From positions 186,001 through 250,000 of the forward strand of contig DAIDKP010000026.1 of NCBI GenBank assembly GCA_027449965.1: 64,000 bases of DNA, written 5' to 3'. A model generated the notes under the pieces. That model worked only from the letters and a program-made list of their open reading frames with translations. It was not told where the DNA came from and made no database searches. Positions within the stretch are counted from its first letter, which is position 1. Each line of letters opens with the position of its first letter. Position numbers and translations under genes: made by a program. Shown piece by piece: positions 28,075 through 39,045 of this stretch. Source of the DNA: Acidobacteriaceae bacterium. Its GTDB lineage: Bacteria; Acidobacteriota; Terriglobia; Terriglobales; Acidobacteriaceae.

Positions 28075-31000
28075 ATGCGTTCGAGAGACTTGCAATTACG
28101 TGAGAGTGTGCGGGTGTGCGCGAAGGTGGCCGTGTTGCTGGGCTTGTGCGCAAACGGACGTTTGCTGGCGCAGGTGAGCTTTCTGGGGACGCAGAATGTG
28201 CTGCCGACTACGAATCTGGCGGCGCCGTATGGGGTGGTGGAGGATGCGGCTGGGAATATCTACGTCTCAGATACGACACTGCATGAGGTGACGTGCGTGA
28301 CTGCGACGGGCGCAGCGTGTGGAGCGCCGTTTCCGATGCAGCAGGGGCTGAGCGAGCCGAAAGGCATGGCGATCGATGGGCAGGGTGACTTGTTTGTGGC
28401 CGACGCGGGCGCGGGCACGGTGGTGGAGATTGTCCACGCGGCGTCGGGATATCAGCAACCGGTGACGCTGGCCGATTCGCTGAATGATCCGGAGGCTGTG
28501 GCACTGGACCCGAACGATAACCTGTTTGTGGCTGTGGCAGGCAGCGGCGAGGTTGTGGAACTAGCCTTGGGCCATGGTCAGTACGGCGCGCCAAACGTGA
28601 TTCTTCAGGGGCTTGGGCAGCCGGTGGGGATCGCGTTTGATGCCTACTTTACGATGTATCTCTCCGATGCAGATTCCCGAATGATTTACACCAGTAAGCA
28701 GCAGTTGGGAGTGTATTCCACGCCAGAGAGTTTTTTGGGTATTCCGAGCAGTAACAGTTATCCCGGGGTGCCCGGCAGTTTGATGATGGATGCATCGATG
28801 GTGCTCTATGTGACCGATCAATCGATCCATCAGGTGTTTGCTTACCAAGTTAATCCCAATATTCCACATCCAGTGGCCTCGTGGAATATCGGGGGCGGTT
28901 TGCAGAGTCCTGGACAGGTTGCCGAGAATGCGGCTGGCAACATAGTGCTGACCGACAGTGGAAGTGGGGAAGTGGTATTTTTTTCCACACAGGCCTTGCC
29001 GTTCATGAGCCAAGAGATGGGTGCCGCACCAGTGAGCCAGACATTTCTTTTCACTGTAGCGCAAGGCAGCAGCATTGGCTCAATCGACGTTTCGACATCC
29101 GGTAATTTGCAGGGAGACTTTCGTGCCGGATCGGGCAGCAACTGCTTTATTGGCACGTATTCCACTGCGACAGTGTGTAGCGTCGTCGTGACTTTTTCTC
29201 CTGCTCAATCGGGAGAACGAGCGGGGGCAATCTCGATCTTCGACGAAGGCGGCAAGCCACTGCTTTCGACGTATATCTCCGGTACAGGAAATACGAGCCG
29301 ACTGATCACTCTTCCGGCTGCAATGAGCACGATCGTCAGTGGATTGCTGATGCCGACGGGGATAGCGGTAGATGGCAGCGGTGACGTGTATGTAACGGAT
29401 GGCGAGACATACACGGTTACGGAATACGGCCAGAGCGGGGGCAGTGTTTCTTCGCCGGAAACTCTGCCAATTGAAGCGTTGAATGTTCCGATGGGTATGG
29501 CCGTGGACGGTGCAGGAAACCTGCTCGTGGCATCGAGTGGAAACGACCGTGTAATCCGGATGACGTGGAATGGCTCGTCGTTTGTCGACCAACAGAGCGA
29601 GGGTTCCGGGATGTATGTGCCATCGGGTGTGGCGGTGGCGCCAGATGGCGTGATGTGTGCTGCGAATACCTATGAGAACCAGGTGAATTGCTATATCTGG
29701 ACGGGTACCAGTTATGTTCGTCAGCCGCTAGAACAAAACTATGCCGCGGGCGGAACTTTTGTCACGTACTTTCCTTTGTCGGTGGCAGGGGATGGATTGG
29801 GCGATGTTTTCTGGGTGCAGCCATATCAGAATCAGGTAACAGAGTTCAATAACAGCAGCCAATGGGTAAGAAATCTGTGGCAGGGTTACTTTCAGTTTCC
29901 GACGGCAGTGGCTGTGGATGGCGAGGGTGACCTGTATGTGCTGGACTCCGGACGCAACCAAGTGATGATGATGGTGCCGGTGAATGGGGTATATCAGAAG
30001 CCGGTGCTGGTGGCGGATGGATTGAATGCTCCGCAGGGCCTGGCTGTGGATGCGGCGGGAAACCTGTATGTGGCGGACACGGGGAATCATCGTGTAGTGA
30101 AGATTGTGATGACCCAGACCGCACCACTTGTGTTCACGCCGACGGCAAGCGGAGGGAACAGCACCGCGACGCAGACGATCGAAGTGTTGAGCGTGGGTGC
30201 GCAGCCGGCGACGATCACGGGCGTGAGTTATCCGCAGGATTTTGTAGCAGCCAGCGTTTCAGGCTCCTCTGCTTCGAGCAGTGTGACATGCGCCGCGGGA
30301 GTTCAGTTGCAACAGGGACAAGGCTGCACGGTTTCGACGGCGTTTGCGCCGCAGAAAGCGAATGCGCAGATGCAGGAGAGTATCGCAATTACGGCACAGG
30401 CGGCGACAGGTCAGGCGCTCTTGTACACCGTCCCGGTGCAGGGAACAAGCGCGAACCTGGCGGCGCAGACAATCCAGTTTACGACGCAGGCTGCGGAGGT
30501 TTATGGGCAGGGGATGGTGAGCGGACACATGAATTTTCCACTCGTAGCGAAGTCGAGCGCGGGGCTGCCGGTGACCTTTGCTGTGGTGAGCGGGCCGGGC
30601 GTGATCTCGGGCGGTAATACGCTGGAGGCGACAGGTACGGGAAGCATTGTGGTGCAGGCGATGCAGGCCGGCAATGCGATGTATGCTGCGGCAACGCCGG
30701 TGGAGCAGACGTTCACCGTGCTGCCGGCGACGTTGACGGTGACGGCAAGCAATCAGCAGGTGGTCTACGGCAGTTCCGCGTCGTCGTTTGGTTACACGAT
30801 TGTGGGCTTTGTCGGGGGTGATTCGGGGAGTGTGGTCAGCGGGAATCCGACGATCACATCGAGCGCCGGGAGGTGGCCATCTGTGGGCAGCTATCCTATT
30901 TCGATCGGTGCTGGGACGCTGACGGCAGCCAACTATACATTTGTCTTTGTACCAGGGACGCTGACGGTGACACCGGCGAGCCTGACGCTGATTCCGAACG

Positions 31001-31782
31001 CAGTGGTGATGACTGTGGGCAGCGCGGTGCCGACGTTGACTTACTCGGCGGAGGGGCTGCTGGGCGCAGATACGCTGGCGAGCGCAACGAACGGAGCGCC
31101 GGTGTTGAGCACGACGGCGACGGCGCAATCTCCACCGGGGACCTATCCGATTCAGATTGCTGCCGGGACGGTGCAATCGAGGAATTACACGCTTGCATTT
31201 CAGTTGGGGGTGCTGCTGGTGACGCGGGTGGGAAATCTGGGATTCAATCCGCCGGGTGGATTGGCTCCGCCGCCGTATCGGCTGCACGGTGCTCCGGTAC
31301 TGCCTTTTGTGGGCACTTTGGCGGAGGATCGGCGGAGTCGCGCCGGAGTGGAAATGAGTGGGACGCATTCGGGATGGCCAACGCTGGGCGGCACGGACGG
31401 GGGTGTGACCGGCGGAGCGGAGGCGCCGAACTGGATCCCGGTGGAGATATGGAGCGAGACGACGGGTGGAAGCTTGGCGAACGGCAGCGGCGTGAACGGC
31501 GGTGTAACGAGCGGAAGTGATCTGAGCAGCAGCGGTGCAGGCAGCAATGCCACGAGCGGAAGCGGCGCGAATGGAAGTGCTGTGAACGGAAGCGCTGTAT
31601 GCACAAAAGCGCTCGATGGTATTGGGAGCCAATCGTCGGGAAGCCGGTTGTCTGGAAGCAATCAGGATCGGAGTCAACCGGCTGGACCGAAGCGCAGCGA
31701 AGACGGGAGCGCAGCCGCGACGGGCTATTGCGGGGCGAGCGCTCCGGCAGCAGCAGCTCCCGCAGCGATGGATGAGAGATAG
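28075..31782 (+). CDS. Large secreted NHL-repeat / MBG-domain protein with low-complexity C-terminus
   Basis: Multiple NHL blades ([25 protein letters not shown]), MBG-type repeats ([35 protein letters not shown]), Gly/Ser/Asn-rich tail. Confidence 0.88.
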   Translation: MRSRDLQLRESVRVCAKVAVLLGLCANGRLLAQVSFLGTQNVLPTTNLAAPYGVVEDAAGNIYVSDTTLHEVTCVTATGAACGAPFPMQQGLSEPKGMAIDGQGDLFVADAGAGTVVEIVHAASGYQQPVTLADSLNDPEAVALDPNDNLFVAVAGSGEVVELALGHGQYGAPNVILQGLGQPVGIAFDAYFTMYLSDADSRMIYTSKQQLGVYSTPESFLGIPSSNSYPGVPGSLMMDASMVLYVTDQSIHQVFAYQVNPNIPHPVASWNIGGGLQSPGQVAENAAGNIVLTDSGSGEVVFFSTQALPFMSQEMGAAPVSQTFLFTVAQGSSIGSIDVSTSGNLQGDFRAGSGSNCFIGTYSTATVCSVVVTFSPAQSGERAGAISIFDEGGKPLLSTYISGTGNTSRLITLPAAMSTIVSGLLMPTGIAVDGSGDVYVTDGETYTVTEYGQSGGSVSSPETLPIEALNVPMGMAVDGAGNLLVASSGNDRVIRMTWNGSSFVDQQSEGSGMYVPSGVAVAPDGVMCAANTYENQVNCYIWTGTSYVRQPLEQNYAAGGTFVTYFPLSVAGDGLGDVFWVQPYQNQVTEFNNSSQWVRNLWQGYFQFPTAVAVDGEGDLYVLDSGRNQVMMMVPVNGVYQKPVLVADGLNAPQGLAVDAAGNLYVADTGNHRVVKIVMTQTAPLVFTPTASGGNSTATQTIEVLSVGAQPATITGVSYPQDFVAASVSGSSASSSVTCAAGVQLQQGQGCTVSTAFAPQKANAQMQESIAITAQAATGQALLYTVPVQGTSANLAAQTIQFTTQAAEVYGQGMVSGHMNFPLVAKSSAGLPVTFAVVSGPGVISGGNTLEATGTGSIVVQAMQAGNAMYAAATPVEQTFTVLPATLTVTASNQQVVYGSSASSFGYTIVGFVGGDSGSVVSGNPTITSSAGRWPSVGSYPISIGAGTLTAANYTFVFVPGTLTVTPASLTLIPNAVVMTVGSAVPTLTYSAEGLLGADTLASATNGAPVLSTTATAQSPPGTYPIQIAAGTVQSRNYTLAFQLGVLLVTRVGNLGFNPPGGLAPPPYRLHGAPVLPFVGTLAEDRRSRAGVEMSGTHSGWPTLGGTDGGVTGGAEAPNWIPVEIWSETTGGSLANGSGVNGGVTSGSDLSSSGAGSNATSGSGANGSAVNGSAVCTKALDGIGSQSSGSRLSGSNQDRSQPAGPKRSEDGSAAATGYCGASAPAAAAPAAMDER

Positions 31783-32789
31783 GGCGCTTGCAGGACGCCG
31801 CACTCAGTGATGATGGCGGTGACGTAGCGAGCGGGCGTGACGTCGAAGGCGGGGTTGCAGATGCCGACGCCATGGGGCGTGAGTTGGCGTCCGCCGTGGT
31901 GCGTAACCTCGATGGCGGCGCGCTCTTCGATGGGGATGGCATCGCCGGTGGCGGTGGCGGGGTCGATGGTGGACCAGGGCGCGGCGACATAGAACGGGAT
32001 GCCGTGTTCGTGAGCGAGGACGGCGACGCTGTAGGTGCCGATCTTGTTGGCAACATCGCCGTTGGCGGCGATGCGGTCCGCACCGACGACGACGGCCTGG
32101 ATGCGACCCTGACGCATGAGGCTGCCGGCCATGTTGTCGCAAAGAACGGTGGTAGGGATGCCGTCTGCCATCAGCTCCCATGCGGTGAGGCGCGCGCCCT
32201 GAAGGAAGGGCCGCGTTTCGTCGGCGAAGACATGGATGCGCTTGCCGCGCTCGACGGCTCCGCGAATGACGCCGAGAGCGGTGCCGTAGCCGCAGGTGGC
32301 CAGCGCGCCGGCGTTACAGTGGGTGAGCACGGTTCCCTCGTCGGGCATGAGATCGGCTCCGAAGGCACCCATGGCGCGGCAGGCGGCGATGTCCTCGTCA
32401 TACATGGTGCGCGCCTCTGCCTCCAGACGGTCGCGAACGGTAGCCATGCTGCTGCCGGCGGCAAGCAGTTGAGCAAAGACGCGCTTCATGCGGTCGATGG
32501 CCCAGAAGAGATTGACGGCGGTGGGACGGGTACCGGCGAGCAGATCGCAGCTTGCGGCAAAGGATGGGGCAAAGGTCTCTGCGGTGGCGGCAGAGGCGGA
32601 TTTGGCGGCCAGCGCGAGTCCCATGGCCGCGCTGACGCCGATGGCTGGTGCACCGCGGACGACCATGGTGGTGATGATGGTGGCGACCTGGTCGGGCGTG
32701 GTGGCGAGCAGATAGGTTTCTTCGAGGGGAAGTTTGGTCTGGTCAAGGAACCGGACACCTTCGCGGGTCCATTCAAGAGTAGGAATCAT
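31725..32789 (-). CDS. mtnA: S-methyl-5-thioribose-1-phosphate isomerase
   Basis: [68 protein letters not shown]. Start at MIPTLEW. Confidence 0.95.
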   Translation of the reverse strand: MIPTLEWTREGVRFLDQTKLPLEETYLLATTPDQVATIITTMVVRGAPAIGVSAAMGLALAAKSASAATAETFAPSFAASCDLLAGTRPTAVNLFWAIDRMKRVFAQLLAAGSSMATVRDRLEAEARTMYDEDIAACRAMGAFGADLMPDEGTVLTHCNAGALATCGYGTALGVIRGAVERGKRIHVFADETRPFLQGARLTAWELMADGIPTTVLCDNMAGSLMRQGRIQAVVVGADRIAANGDVANKIGTYSVAVLAHEHGIPFYVAAPWSTIDPATATGDAIPIEERAAIEVTHHGGRQLTPHGVGICNPAFDVTPARYVTAIITECGVLQAPYLSSIAAGAAAAGALAPQ

Positions 32790-32925
32790 CAGAAACAGTG
32801 TATCTGTTTGAGGGGAGTGGGGGTGCTTCGTAAAGGTTTTCATTTTTCTCTGGACTCTGCTGCCCGGACCTAGGTAGAGTAAGTTGCGGCAGGTCGCAAG
32901 CGCCCTTCCCGAGAACTCCGATCTG

Positions 32926-34776
32926 ATGATTGAGGATGAACTCTTGTTTGGACATACACAACTCACCGCGATTGACTGGCTGATCATGCTGCTCTACTTC
33001 GTCTTTGTGCTGGGCATCGGCTTTGCGCTGAAGCGGTACATGAAGACGAGCAAGGATTTTTTTCAGGCCGGTCGTGCGTTGCCGGCCTGGATATGCGGCC
33101 TGGCCTTTATGAGTGCCAATCTGGGCGCTCAGGAAGTGATCGGTATGGGGGCCTCGGGCGCGAAGTACGGTATTGCGACGAGCCATTTCTACTGGATTGG
33201 CGCGATTCCGGCGATGATCTTTGTGGGCATCTTCATGATGCCGTTCTACTATGGTTCGAAGGCGCGGTCGGTGCCGGAGTTTCTGCTGCTGCGCTTTGAC
33301 GAAAAGACGCGCGCGCTGAATGCCTGTTCCTTTGCGGTGATGACGGTTTTTTCCTCAGGTATCTCGATGTATGCGATGGCGCTGCTGATTCAGACGCTGC
33401 ATATCTTCGACGGACTGTTCCTGACGCTGGGTCTGCCGTTGGGCTGGATCTTTCACTTCTCGATGCTGCTGTCGGCAATCATTGTGCTGGGCTATATCTT
33501 TCTGGGCGGATTGACGAGCGCGATCTATAACGAGGTGTTGCAGTTTGCGCTGATCATCGCGGGATTTCTGCCTCTGGTGCTGATTGGCCTGCACAATGTG
33601 GGCGGACTGAGCGGATTGCGCGCGGCGCTGCCGACGGCCTATATGCACTCCTGGCGCGGGATGGAACATGCGAGCACGAATCCGCTGGGTGTGGATGCGT
33701 TTGGGCTGGCGATGGGGTTGGGATTTGTGTTGTCGTTTGGCTACTGGTGTACGGATTTTCTGGTGATTCAGACGGCGATGGCCACCGATACGCAGGAGAA
33801 TGCGCGGCGTGTGCCGCTGATTGCGGCGATTCCCAAGATGTTTTTTCCGTTCCTGGTGATTCTGCCTGGTTTGCTGGCGATTGCCGCGACGACGCCGCAC
33901 AACGTGACAACCGAGACGGTGGTGAATGGGACGATTGTGCGCGAGACGCGCGTGGTGAGCAAGGCCGAGGCGGAAGGACACGGGCTGGTGCCGGCGAAGA
34001 TGGATCCGCTGACAGGAAAGATTGTGCTGGATGCGAGCGGCAAGCCGGAGCTGGATTACGATCTGGCGATTCCGTCGATGCTGCTGCACTATCTGCCGTC
34101 GGGCCTGCTGGGACTTGGATTGACGGCGCTGCTGGCCAGTTTTATGAGCGGAATGGCGGGCAATGTGACAGCATTCAATACGGTCTGGACCTATGACCTC
34201 TATCAGTCCTACATTCGCAAGGGGGCTTCGGATCAGCACTATCTGAAGATGGGTCGCTGGGCTACCGTGGGAGGTATTGTTTTATCGATGGCAACGGCGT
34301 ATGCGGCCTCGAATTTCAACAACATCATGGATACGCTCCAGCTTGTCTTCAGCCTGGTGAATGCGCCTCTGTTTGCGACCTTTTTGCTGGGCATGTTCTG
34401 GAAGCGGACGACAGGCAACGGCGCCTTTGCCGGGTTGATTGCGGGGACTGCGGCGGCGATGGTGCATCACGGACTGACGTTGCCGATTGAGGCGCATCCG
34501 GGATTGCATGGCGGATGGATCGCCGTGCTGCACCACTATCCGAGCGATATGGCGCAGAACTTCTGGACGGCGATCTGGGCGTTCAGCACGAACTTTGTGG
34601 TGGCGATTGGGGTGAGCCTGTTTGGCAAGCCGAAGCCGGAGTCGGAACTGGTGGGCCTGGTGCATTCGCTGACGCCGCGAGCCAAGGCAACGGAACGCAT
34701 CTGGTGGAAGCGACCGGAGGCGCTGGCAGTGGTGCTGCTGGTGACGGTGGTTGTGCTGAATGTGATCTTCCGATAG
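32926..34776 (+). CDS. Sodium:solute symporter family (SSS/SLC5) transporter
   Basis: Many TM segments; [38 protein letters not shown] region typical of SSS proteins (read as [11 protein letters not shown]). Confidence 0.92.
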   Translation: MIEDELLFGHTQLTAIDWLIMLLYFVFVLGIGFALKRYMKTSKDFFQAGRALPAWICGLAFMSANLGAQEVIGMGASGAKYGIATSHFYWIGAIPAMIFVGIFMMPFYYGSKARSVPEFLLLRFDEKTRALNACSFAVMTVFSSGISMYAMALLIQTLHIFDGLFLTLGLPLGWIFHFSMLLSAIIVLGYIFLGGLTSAIYNEVLQFALIIAGFLPLVLIGLHNVGGLSGLRAALPTAYMHSWRGMEHASTNPLGVDAFGLAMGLGFVLSFGYWCTDFLVIQTAMATDTQENARRVPLIAAIPKMFFPFLVILPGLLAIAATTPHNVTTETVVNGTIVRETRVVSKAEAEGHGLVPAKMDPLTGKIVLDASGKPELDYDLAIPSMLLHYLPSGLLGLGLTALLASFMSGMAGNVTAFNTVWTYDLYQSYIRKGASDQHYLKMGRWATVGGIVLSMATAYAASNFNNIMDTLQLVFSLVNAPLFATFLLGMFWKRTTGNGAFAGLIAGTAAAMVHHGLTLPIEAHPGLHGGWIAVLHHYPSDMAQNFWTAIWAFSTNFVVAIGVSLFGKPKPESELVGLVHSLTPRAKATERIWWKRPEALAVVLLVTVVVLNVIFR

Positions 34777-34833
34777 GCGCACGGAGCAAGTGGGCGGAAA
34801 GCTGCACGCTGGGGTGCGAAAAGGAGAGGGATT

Positions 34834-35100
34834 GTGAATCTGGATTTGAGAATTCCAATGGGCCTGATGTTTACGCTGGTGGGCCTGATTCTGACGCTGT
34901 ACGGCTGGGCAACACGCGGGAGTGTGCTGTATCTGCGGGCGGACAATCTGGATGTGAATTTGTATTGGGGCCTGGTGCTGCTGGTCTTTGGCCTGGGGAT
35001 GTTTCTGCTGGGCAGACGCGGCGAGCGCAGAGCGCGCGAGGAGATGCGCAGGAAGCCGCCGCAAGCCGAGGCGGCGGGTGGACGCCGACGCGGACACTGA
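34834..35100 (+). CDS. Small two-TM membrane protein, hypothetical
   Basis: GGAG-like RBS upstream; 88 aa with two hydrophobic helices and an Arg-rich tail. Confidence 0.7.
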   Translation: MNLDLRIPMGLMFTLVGLILTLYGWATRGSVLYLRADNLDVNLYWGLVLLVFGLGMFLLGRRGERRAREEMRRKPPQAEAAGGRRRGH

Positions 35101-35303
35101 GGCGAATCTGTTGCGACCGGCGAGTGCTGAATCGGACGCGTTGTGCGCGCGTGGAAGAATCCGGAACAGGCAGGCAAGGAACATGGTTGTGAGGGTGCTT
35201 TGCATAGATGAACTGTATTCGTGAATCGCACTCGGAAACAGCAGGCGCGAACTGCCTTGTGAGCCGGAGTTGTGGACTACACTCTTGGTAAAGGGAGAAC
35301 GCC

Positions 35304-35939
35304 ATGGAAATCGAGTTCACTGGCAGACAGACGAAGATCAGCAAGACAACGCGGGAAGCGGCGCAGGAGGGAATCGAACGGGTAGCGCGGATTCTCGGTC
35401 CGCTGACGGCGGCATCGTGCATTTTACGGGAGGAGCGACACCTGCAGGTGGTGGAGATTCATCTGCAGAGCCGACGGCACCCGCTGGTGGCGCAGGGTTC
35501 GGCGACAACGCAGGCCGCCGCGCTGCGACTGGCTCTGGAGCATGCGGAGAGTCAGTCGCTGCGCTTTCGAGATCGGTTGCGCAGCCAAAAACGCAAGCCT
35601 GAGGCTTCGCTTACGGCGGAGGCGCGTGTTGGTGTTGTGGCGAGTGCAACGGGGAAGAAGAGATCGCGCGGCGTGGCGACGGAGACCTCGGCGACTCGAA
35701 GCAGCGCGCGTAAGGCGACCAGTCTGGCCGTGATTCCGACCGGGCGCCGGAGCGTGACGGAGCCGCACCTGATCAGCGCGGCGGATGCGATTCTGCCAGA
35801 TCCAGTGACGGTGGAGCAAGCGGTGAAGCGAGCCGAAAGCGATGATCGCGACCTGCTGATCTTTCGCAGCCCGGAGGGGACACAGTTTGTGCTGCATCGG
35901 CGACGAGATGGCCAGATGTCGATGGTGGCGCTGGGCTGA
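35304..35939 (+). CDS. hpf: Ribosome hibernation promoting factor, long-form-like
   Basis: N-terminal RaiA/HPF-like domain and C-terminal DPVTVEQAVKRAESDDRDLLIFRSPEGTQFVLHRRRDGQMSMV, which matches the long-HPF dimerisation tail pattern. Confidence 0.85.
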   Translation: MEIEFTGRQTKISKTTREAAQEGIERVARILGPLTAASCILREERHLQVVEIHLQSRRHPLVAQGSATTQAAALRLALEHAESQSLRFRDRLRSQKRKPEASLTAEARVGVVASATGKKRSRGVATETSATRSSARKATSLAVIPTGRRSVTEPHLISAADAILPDPVTVEQAVKRAESDDRDLLIFRSPEGTQFVLHRRRDGQMSMVALG

Positions 35940-36102
35940 ACGGCGAATGAGTTTCTTCTGAAAAATCCGATCGAAGCAGGCCCTTGTTGTGCTTACATGA
36001 AGTAACAGGGGAGTTTGCGAATCGAGTGGCATGACTGCTGTGTGCTGCACCGGACAAATGCTTTGTATTGACAAAGTTGCGTCGGGTGCAAGTTGAGCTG
36101 GA

Positions 36103-37872
36103 ATGCCGTGCGATGCGGGGATGATTTGGATGGAAGAGAAGCGGAGAGGTGGGCGCGCAGCGGATCAGAATCTTTCGCAGGGATCGTGTGAGTTGCTGCG
36201 TGGTCTGGTGCGCTCACTGCCGGAGGCTGTGGCGGTGACGCGGGGCGAAGAGGTGATCTTCGTCAATCCTGAGTTTACCGAACTGTTTGGATATACGCCG
36301 AAGCAGGTGATTGGGGCTTTGCTGCGCGATTTGCTGGTTCCGGAAGAGCGCAGAGAAGAGTCTTTGACGTTGCTGGAGTTGGCGCGTCGTCGCGGGCGTG
36401 TGGCCATTGATACGGTGCGGATGGATTCCCGTGGCAATCCTGTGGATGTGTCGATTGCGCTTGCAGTCTTTCAGGAGGACGGTCAGGAGCCGGGGCTGAT
36501 TGCGAGCTTTCGGGATATTCGCGGTCGACGGCAGAGTGAGGCGCGATTGCAGCACTACGCTCTGCATGATGTGTTGACGGGACTGCCGAATCGAGCGTTA
36601 TTTCTGGATCGGTTGAAGCTGGCGATGGCGCGGCGCGCACGTCGACGCAACCAGAATTGCGCCGTGATGTTTGTCGATCTGGACCGATTCAAGGAGATCA
36701 ACGATCTTCATGGTCATGCAGCGGGAGATGCGTTGCTGGTGGAGGTGGCCGAACGGTTGCGTGGGGCCTTGCGCCCGCATGATACGGCGGCGCGGCTGAG
36801 CGGCGATGAGTTTGCGCTGTTGCTGGACAACCTGACATCGATGGATGACCTGCGCGTGATAGCTGCGCGAATTCTGGCAGAGTTTCAGAGGACGTTTGTG
36901 CTGGAAGGCAAGATGCTTGCCGTGGGCGCGAGCATCGGCGTGGCGATGTGTGCCGAGGATCATCAGCTTCCGGAGCAACTGTTGCGGGATGCTGATTTTG
37001 CGATGTATCGCGCGAAGCAGCAGGGTGGGCTGCGGTGTGAGATCTTCGATTCGCAGATGCAGGTGCATCTGATTCTGCGCAATGAGCGCGAGTCTGAGAT
37101 GCGAGCGCTGCTGGACCGGCGGGATTTTGCGGTGTGGTATCAGCCGTACTATCATCTGCAATCCGGAACGCTGCAGGGATTTGAGTCGCTGCTGCGGTGG
37201 AGGCGGCAGAATGGCACGTATGAGTCCCTGCAGGAGATGTTGCAGGTGGCCGACCATGCCGGCTATGCGATGCACCTGAATCGGGAGACGATGCGGACCA
37301 GTTGCGAGCAGTTGCAGGCGTGGTCTCAGCAGTGGCGGGATCGGACGTTTTCGCTGAGCATCAATCTTTCAGCGCGGCAACTGTACCATCCGGAGTTGCT
37401 TGGGCTTTTTTCTTCGGTGTTGGAGTCGTCATCGATTGATCCGCATCGGTTGATTGTGGAGATCTCCGAAGGTGCGCTGAGTGAAGATCCGAAAGCGGCG
37501 CTGCGCATTGTGGATCGACTGGCGGAGCGCGGAGTGCAAATTGCGGTGGATAATTTTGGATCACAGCTTGCGCCGCTGAGTCAGTTGCTGCGGTTTCCGA
37601 TTGACATCATCAAGCTGGATCGCGAGTTGGTGGCTTCCGTGAGTTTGAATGGAAAGCACCAGGCCGCGCTACGCTCGATCACCGAGCTGGGACACTCCCT
37701 GGGACTGACGGTTTTTGCGCAGGGCGTGGAAGATGCGGCACAGATGGAAGCGCTGCGAGCCGCAGGTTGCGATATCGTGCAGGGATACCTGTTTGCCCCC
37801 GCTCTGGAGCCTGGAGCGGCAACGCATCTGCTGACGCAGCAGAGCGGGTCGCCGGCATGGGGGCAGGCGTAG
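36103..37872 (+). CDS. PAS-GGDEF-EAL domain protein
   Basis: PAS region (FTELFGYTPKQVIG), GGDEF region with SGDEF (ARLSGDEFALLLDNL), EAL region (GFESLLRW ... VDNFGSQLAPLSQLLRFPIDIIKLDRELV). Confidence 0.93.
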   Translation: MPCDAGMIWMEEKRRGGRAADQNLSQGSCELLRGLVRSLPEAVAVTRGEEVIFVNPEFTELFGYTPKQVIGALLRDLLVPEERREESLTLLELARRRGRVAIDTVRMDSRGNPVDVSIALAVFQEDGQEPGLIASFRDIRGRRQSEARLQHYALHDVLTGLPNRALFLDRLKLAMARRARRRNQNCAVMFVDLDRFKEINDLHGHAAGDALLVEVAERLRGALRPHDTAARLSGDEFALLLDNLTSMDDLRVIAARILAEFQRTFVLEGKMLAVGASIGVAMCAEDHQLPEQLLRDADFAMYRAKQQGGLRCEIFDSQMQVHLILRNERESEMRALLDRRDFAVWYQPYYHLQSGTLQGFESLLRWRRQNGTYESLQEMLQVADHAGYAMHLNRETMRTSCEQLQAWSQQWRDRTFSLSINLSARQLYHPELLGLFSSVLESSSIDPHRLIVEISEGALSEDPKAALRIVDRLAERGVQIAVDNFGSQLAPLSQLLRFPIDIIKLDRELVASVSLNGKHQAALRSITELGHSLGLTVFAQGVEDAAQMEALRAAGCDIVQGYLFAPALEPGAATHLLTQQSGSPAWGQA

Positions 37873-37971
37873 AACGGCGCGGTGGTGGCGCTTTTGACCG
37901 CTGGTCGCTGGCTGCAAATTTTGTATCGTCGGACGCTCAAAAGCATTGCCGCGTGCATGTACGATACACGC

Positions 37972-38916
37972 ATGGCCGATGATTCACTCCGAGACGAGAA
38001 AGCTGCGCCGCCAGGCAAACACTCGTTGGCGGGCGAAGAAAAACTGTTGGTGGTAGTGACGGGAATCTCGGGCGCTGGCAAGGGTTCGGCGCTGAAGGCG
38101 TTTGAGGATCTTGGCTTCTATTCGGTGGAAAATCTGCCGCTGGAACTGCTGCTGGCATTTGCGGATCTGATTCGCGATTCGACGGAGATGGCACGCGCGG
38201 CGATTGTGGTGGATGTGCGCGAGGGGCCGGCGCTGGATCGATTGCCTTCGATTCTGCAACAGGTGCGGCAGCGGTTGCGCACGACGGTGTTATTTCTGGA
38301 TGCTTCCGATGCGGTGCTGATTCGTCGCTACTCGGAGACGCGCCGACCGCATCCGTTGAGTTTTACGGAGGTGAGCCGGTCACAGGTGGTGACGCGTTCG
38401 ATTACTGATGAGCGACAGATGCTGGATGCGGTGCGTAATATGGCCGACAGCATTGTCGATACCTCCGGGCTGAATGTGCATGAGCTGCGCGCGTATATTC
38501 AGGCGCGGTTTCATCCTCAGTCGGAGGATGCGCGGGAGCGCGGCCAGATGCTGGTGACGTGCCTGAGTTTCGGCTTCAAAAATGGTGTACCGCTGGATGC
38601 GGATCTGCTGTTTGATGTGCGTTTTTTGCCGAATCCGCACTTTGTGCCCGAGTTTCGCAGACATACGGGACTGGACCCGGCGGTGGCAGAGTATATTTGC
38701 GGATTTCCGCAGTCGTCGGAGTTTCTGGAGCGAACGATGGGGCTGCTGGATTTTCTGCTGCCGCACTATCTGCGCGAAGGGAAGAGCTATCTGACGATTG
38801 GATTTGGCTGCACGGGCGGGCAGCATAGGTCTGTGATGATGGCCGAGGAGTTTGCCAAGCGACTGGGTGAGCAGGGCTTTCGCGTGAAGGCGCTGCATCG
38901 CGATATGCCGCGGTGA
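37972..38916 (+). CDS. rapZ: RNase adapter RapZ / YvcJ family nucleotide-binding protein
   Basis: VVTGISGAGKGSALKAFEDLGFYSVENLP; LTIGFGCTGGQHRSVMMAEEFAKRL. Confidence 0.94.
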   Translation: MADDSLRDEKAAPPGKHSLAGEEKLLVVVTGISGAGKGSALKAFEDLGFYSVENLPLELLLAFADLIRDSTEMARAAIVVDVREGPALDRLPSILQQVRQRLRTTVLFLDASDAVLIRRYSETRRPHPLSFTEVSRSQVVTRSITDERQMLDAVRNMADSIVDTSGLNVHELRAYIQARFHPQSEDARERGQMLVTCLSFGFKNGVPLDADLLFDVRFLPNPHFVPEFRRHTGLDPAVAEYICGFPQSSEFLERTMGLLDFLLPHYLREGKSYLTIGFGCTGGQHRSVMMAEEFAKRLGEQGFRVKALHRDMPR

Positions 38917-39045
38917 ATTTGCGCCGGACCGAAGAGCGCTCAGCTGAGCGCGGGACGGATACAATACTGGGATGAGTCAGGTGAAACCAGCAATGCTTCG
39001 GAGGGTGCTTCGAAGTCAGACAGAGTCCGTAACGGAGGCCATCCG

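Noticed and set aside
31461-31610. Short repeated GGAAGCGG/GAACGGAAG units, considered as a CRISPR or minisatellite
   Set aside because: Imperfect, no regular spacers, in frame with Gly/Ser/Asn coding in the NHL protein tail.
30259-31803. 514-aa minus-strand ORF
   Set aside because: Antisense to the NHL/MBG gene; Arg/His-rich with no recognisable domain.
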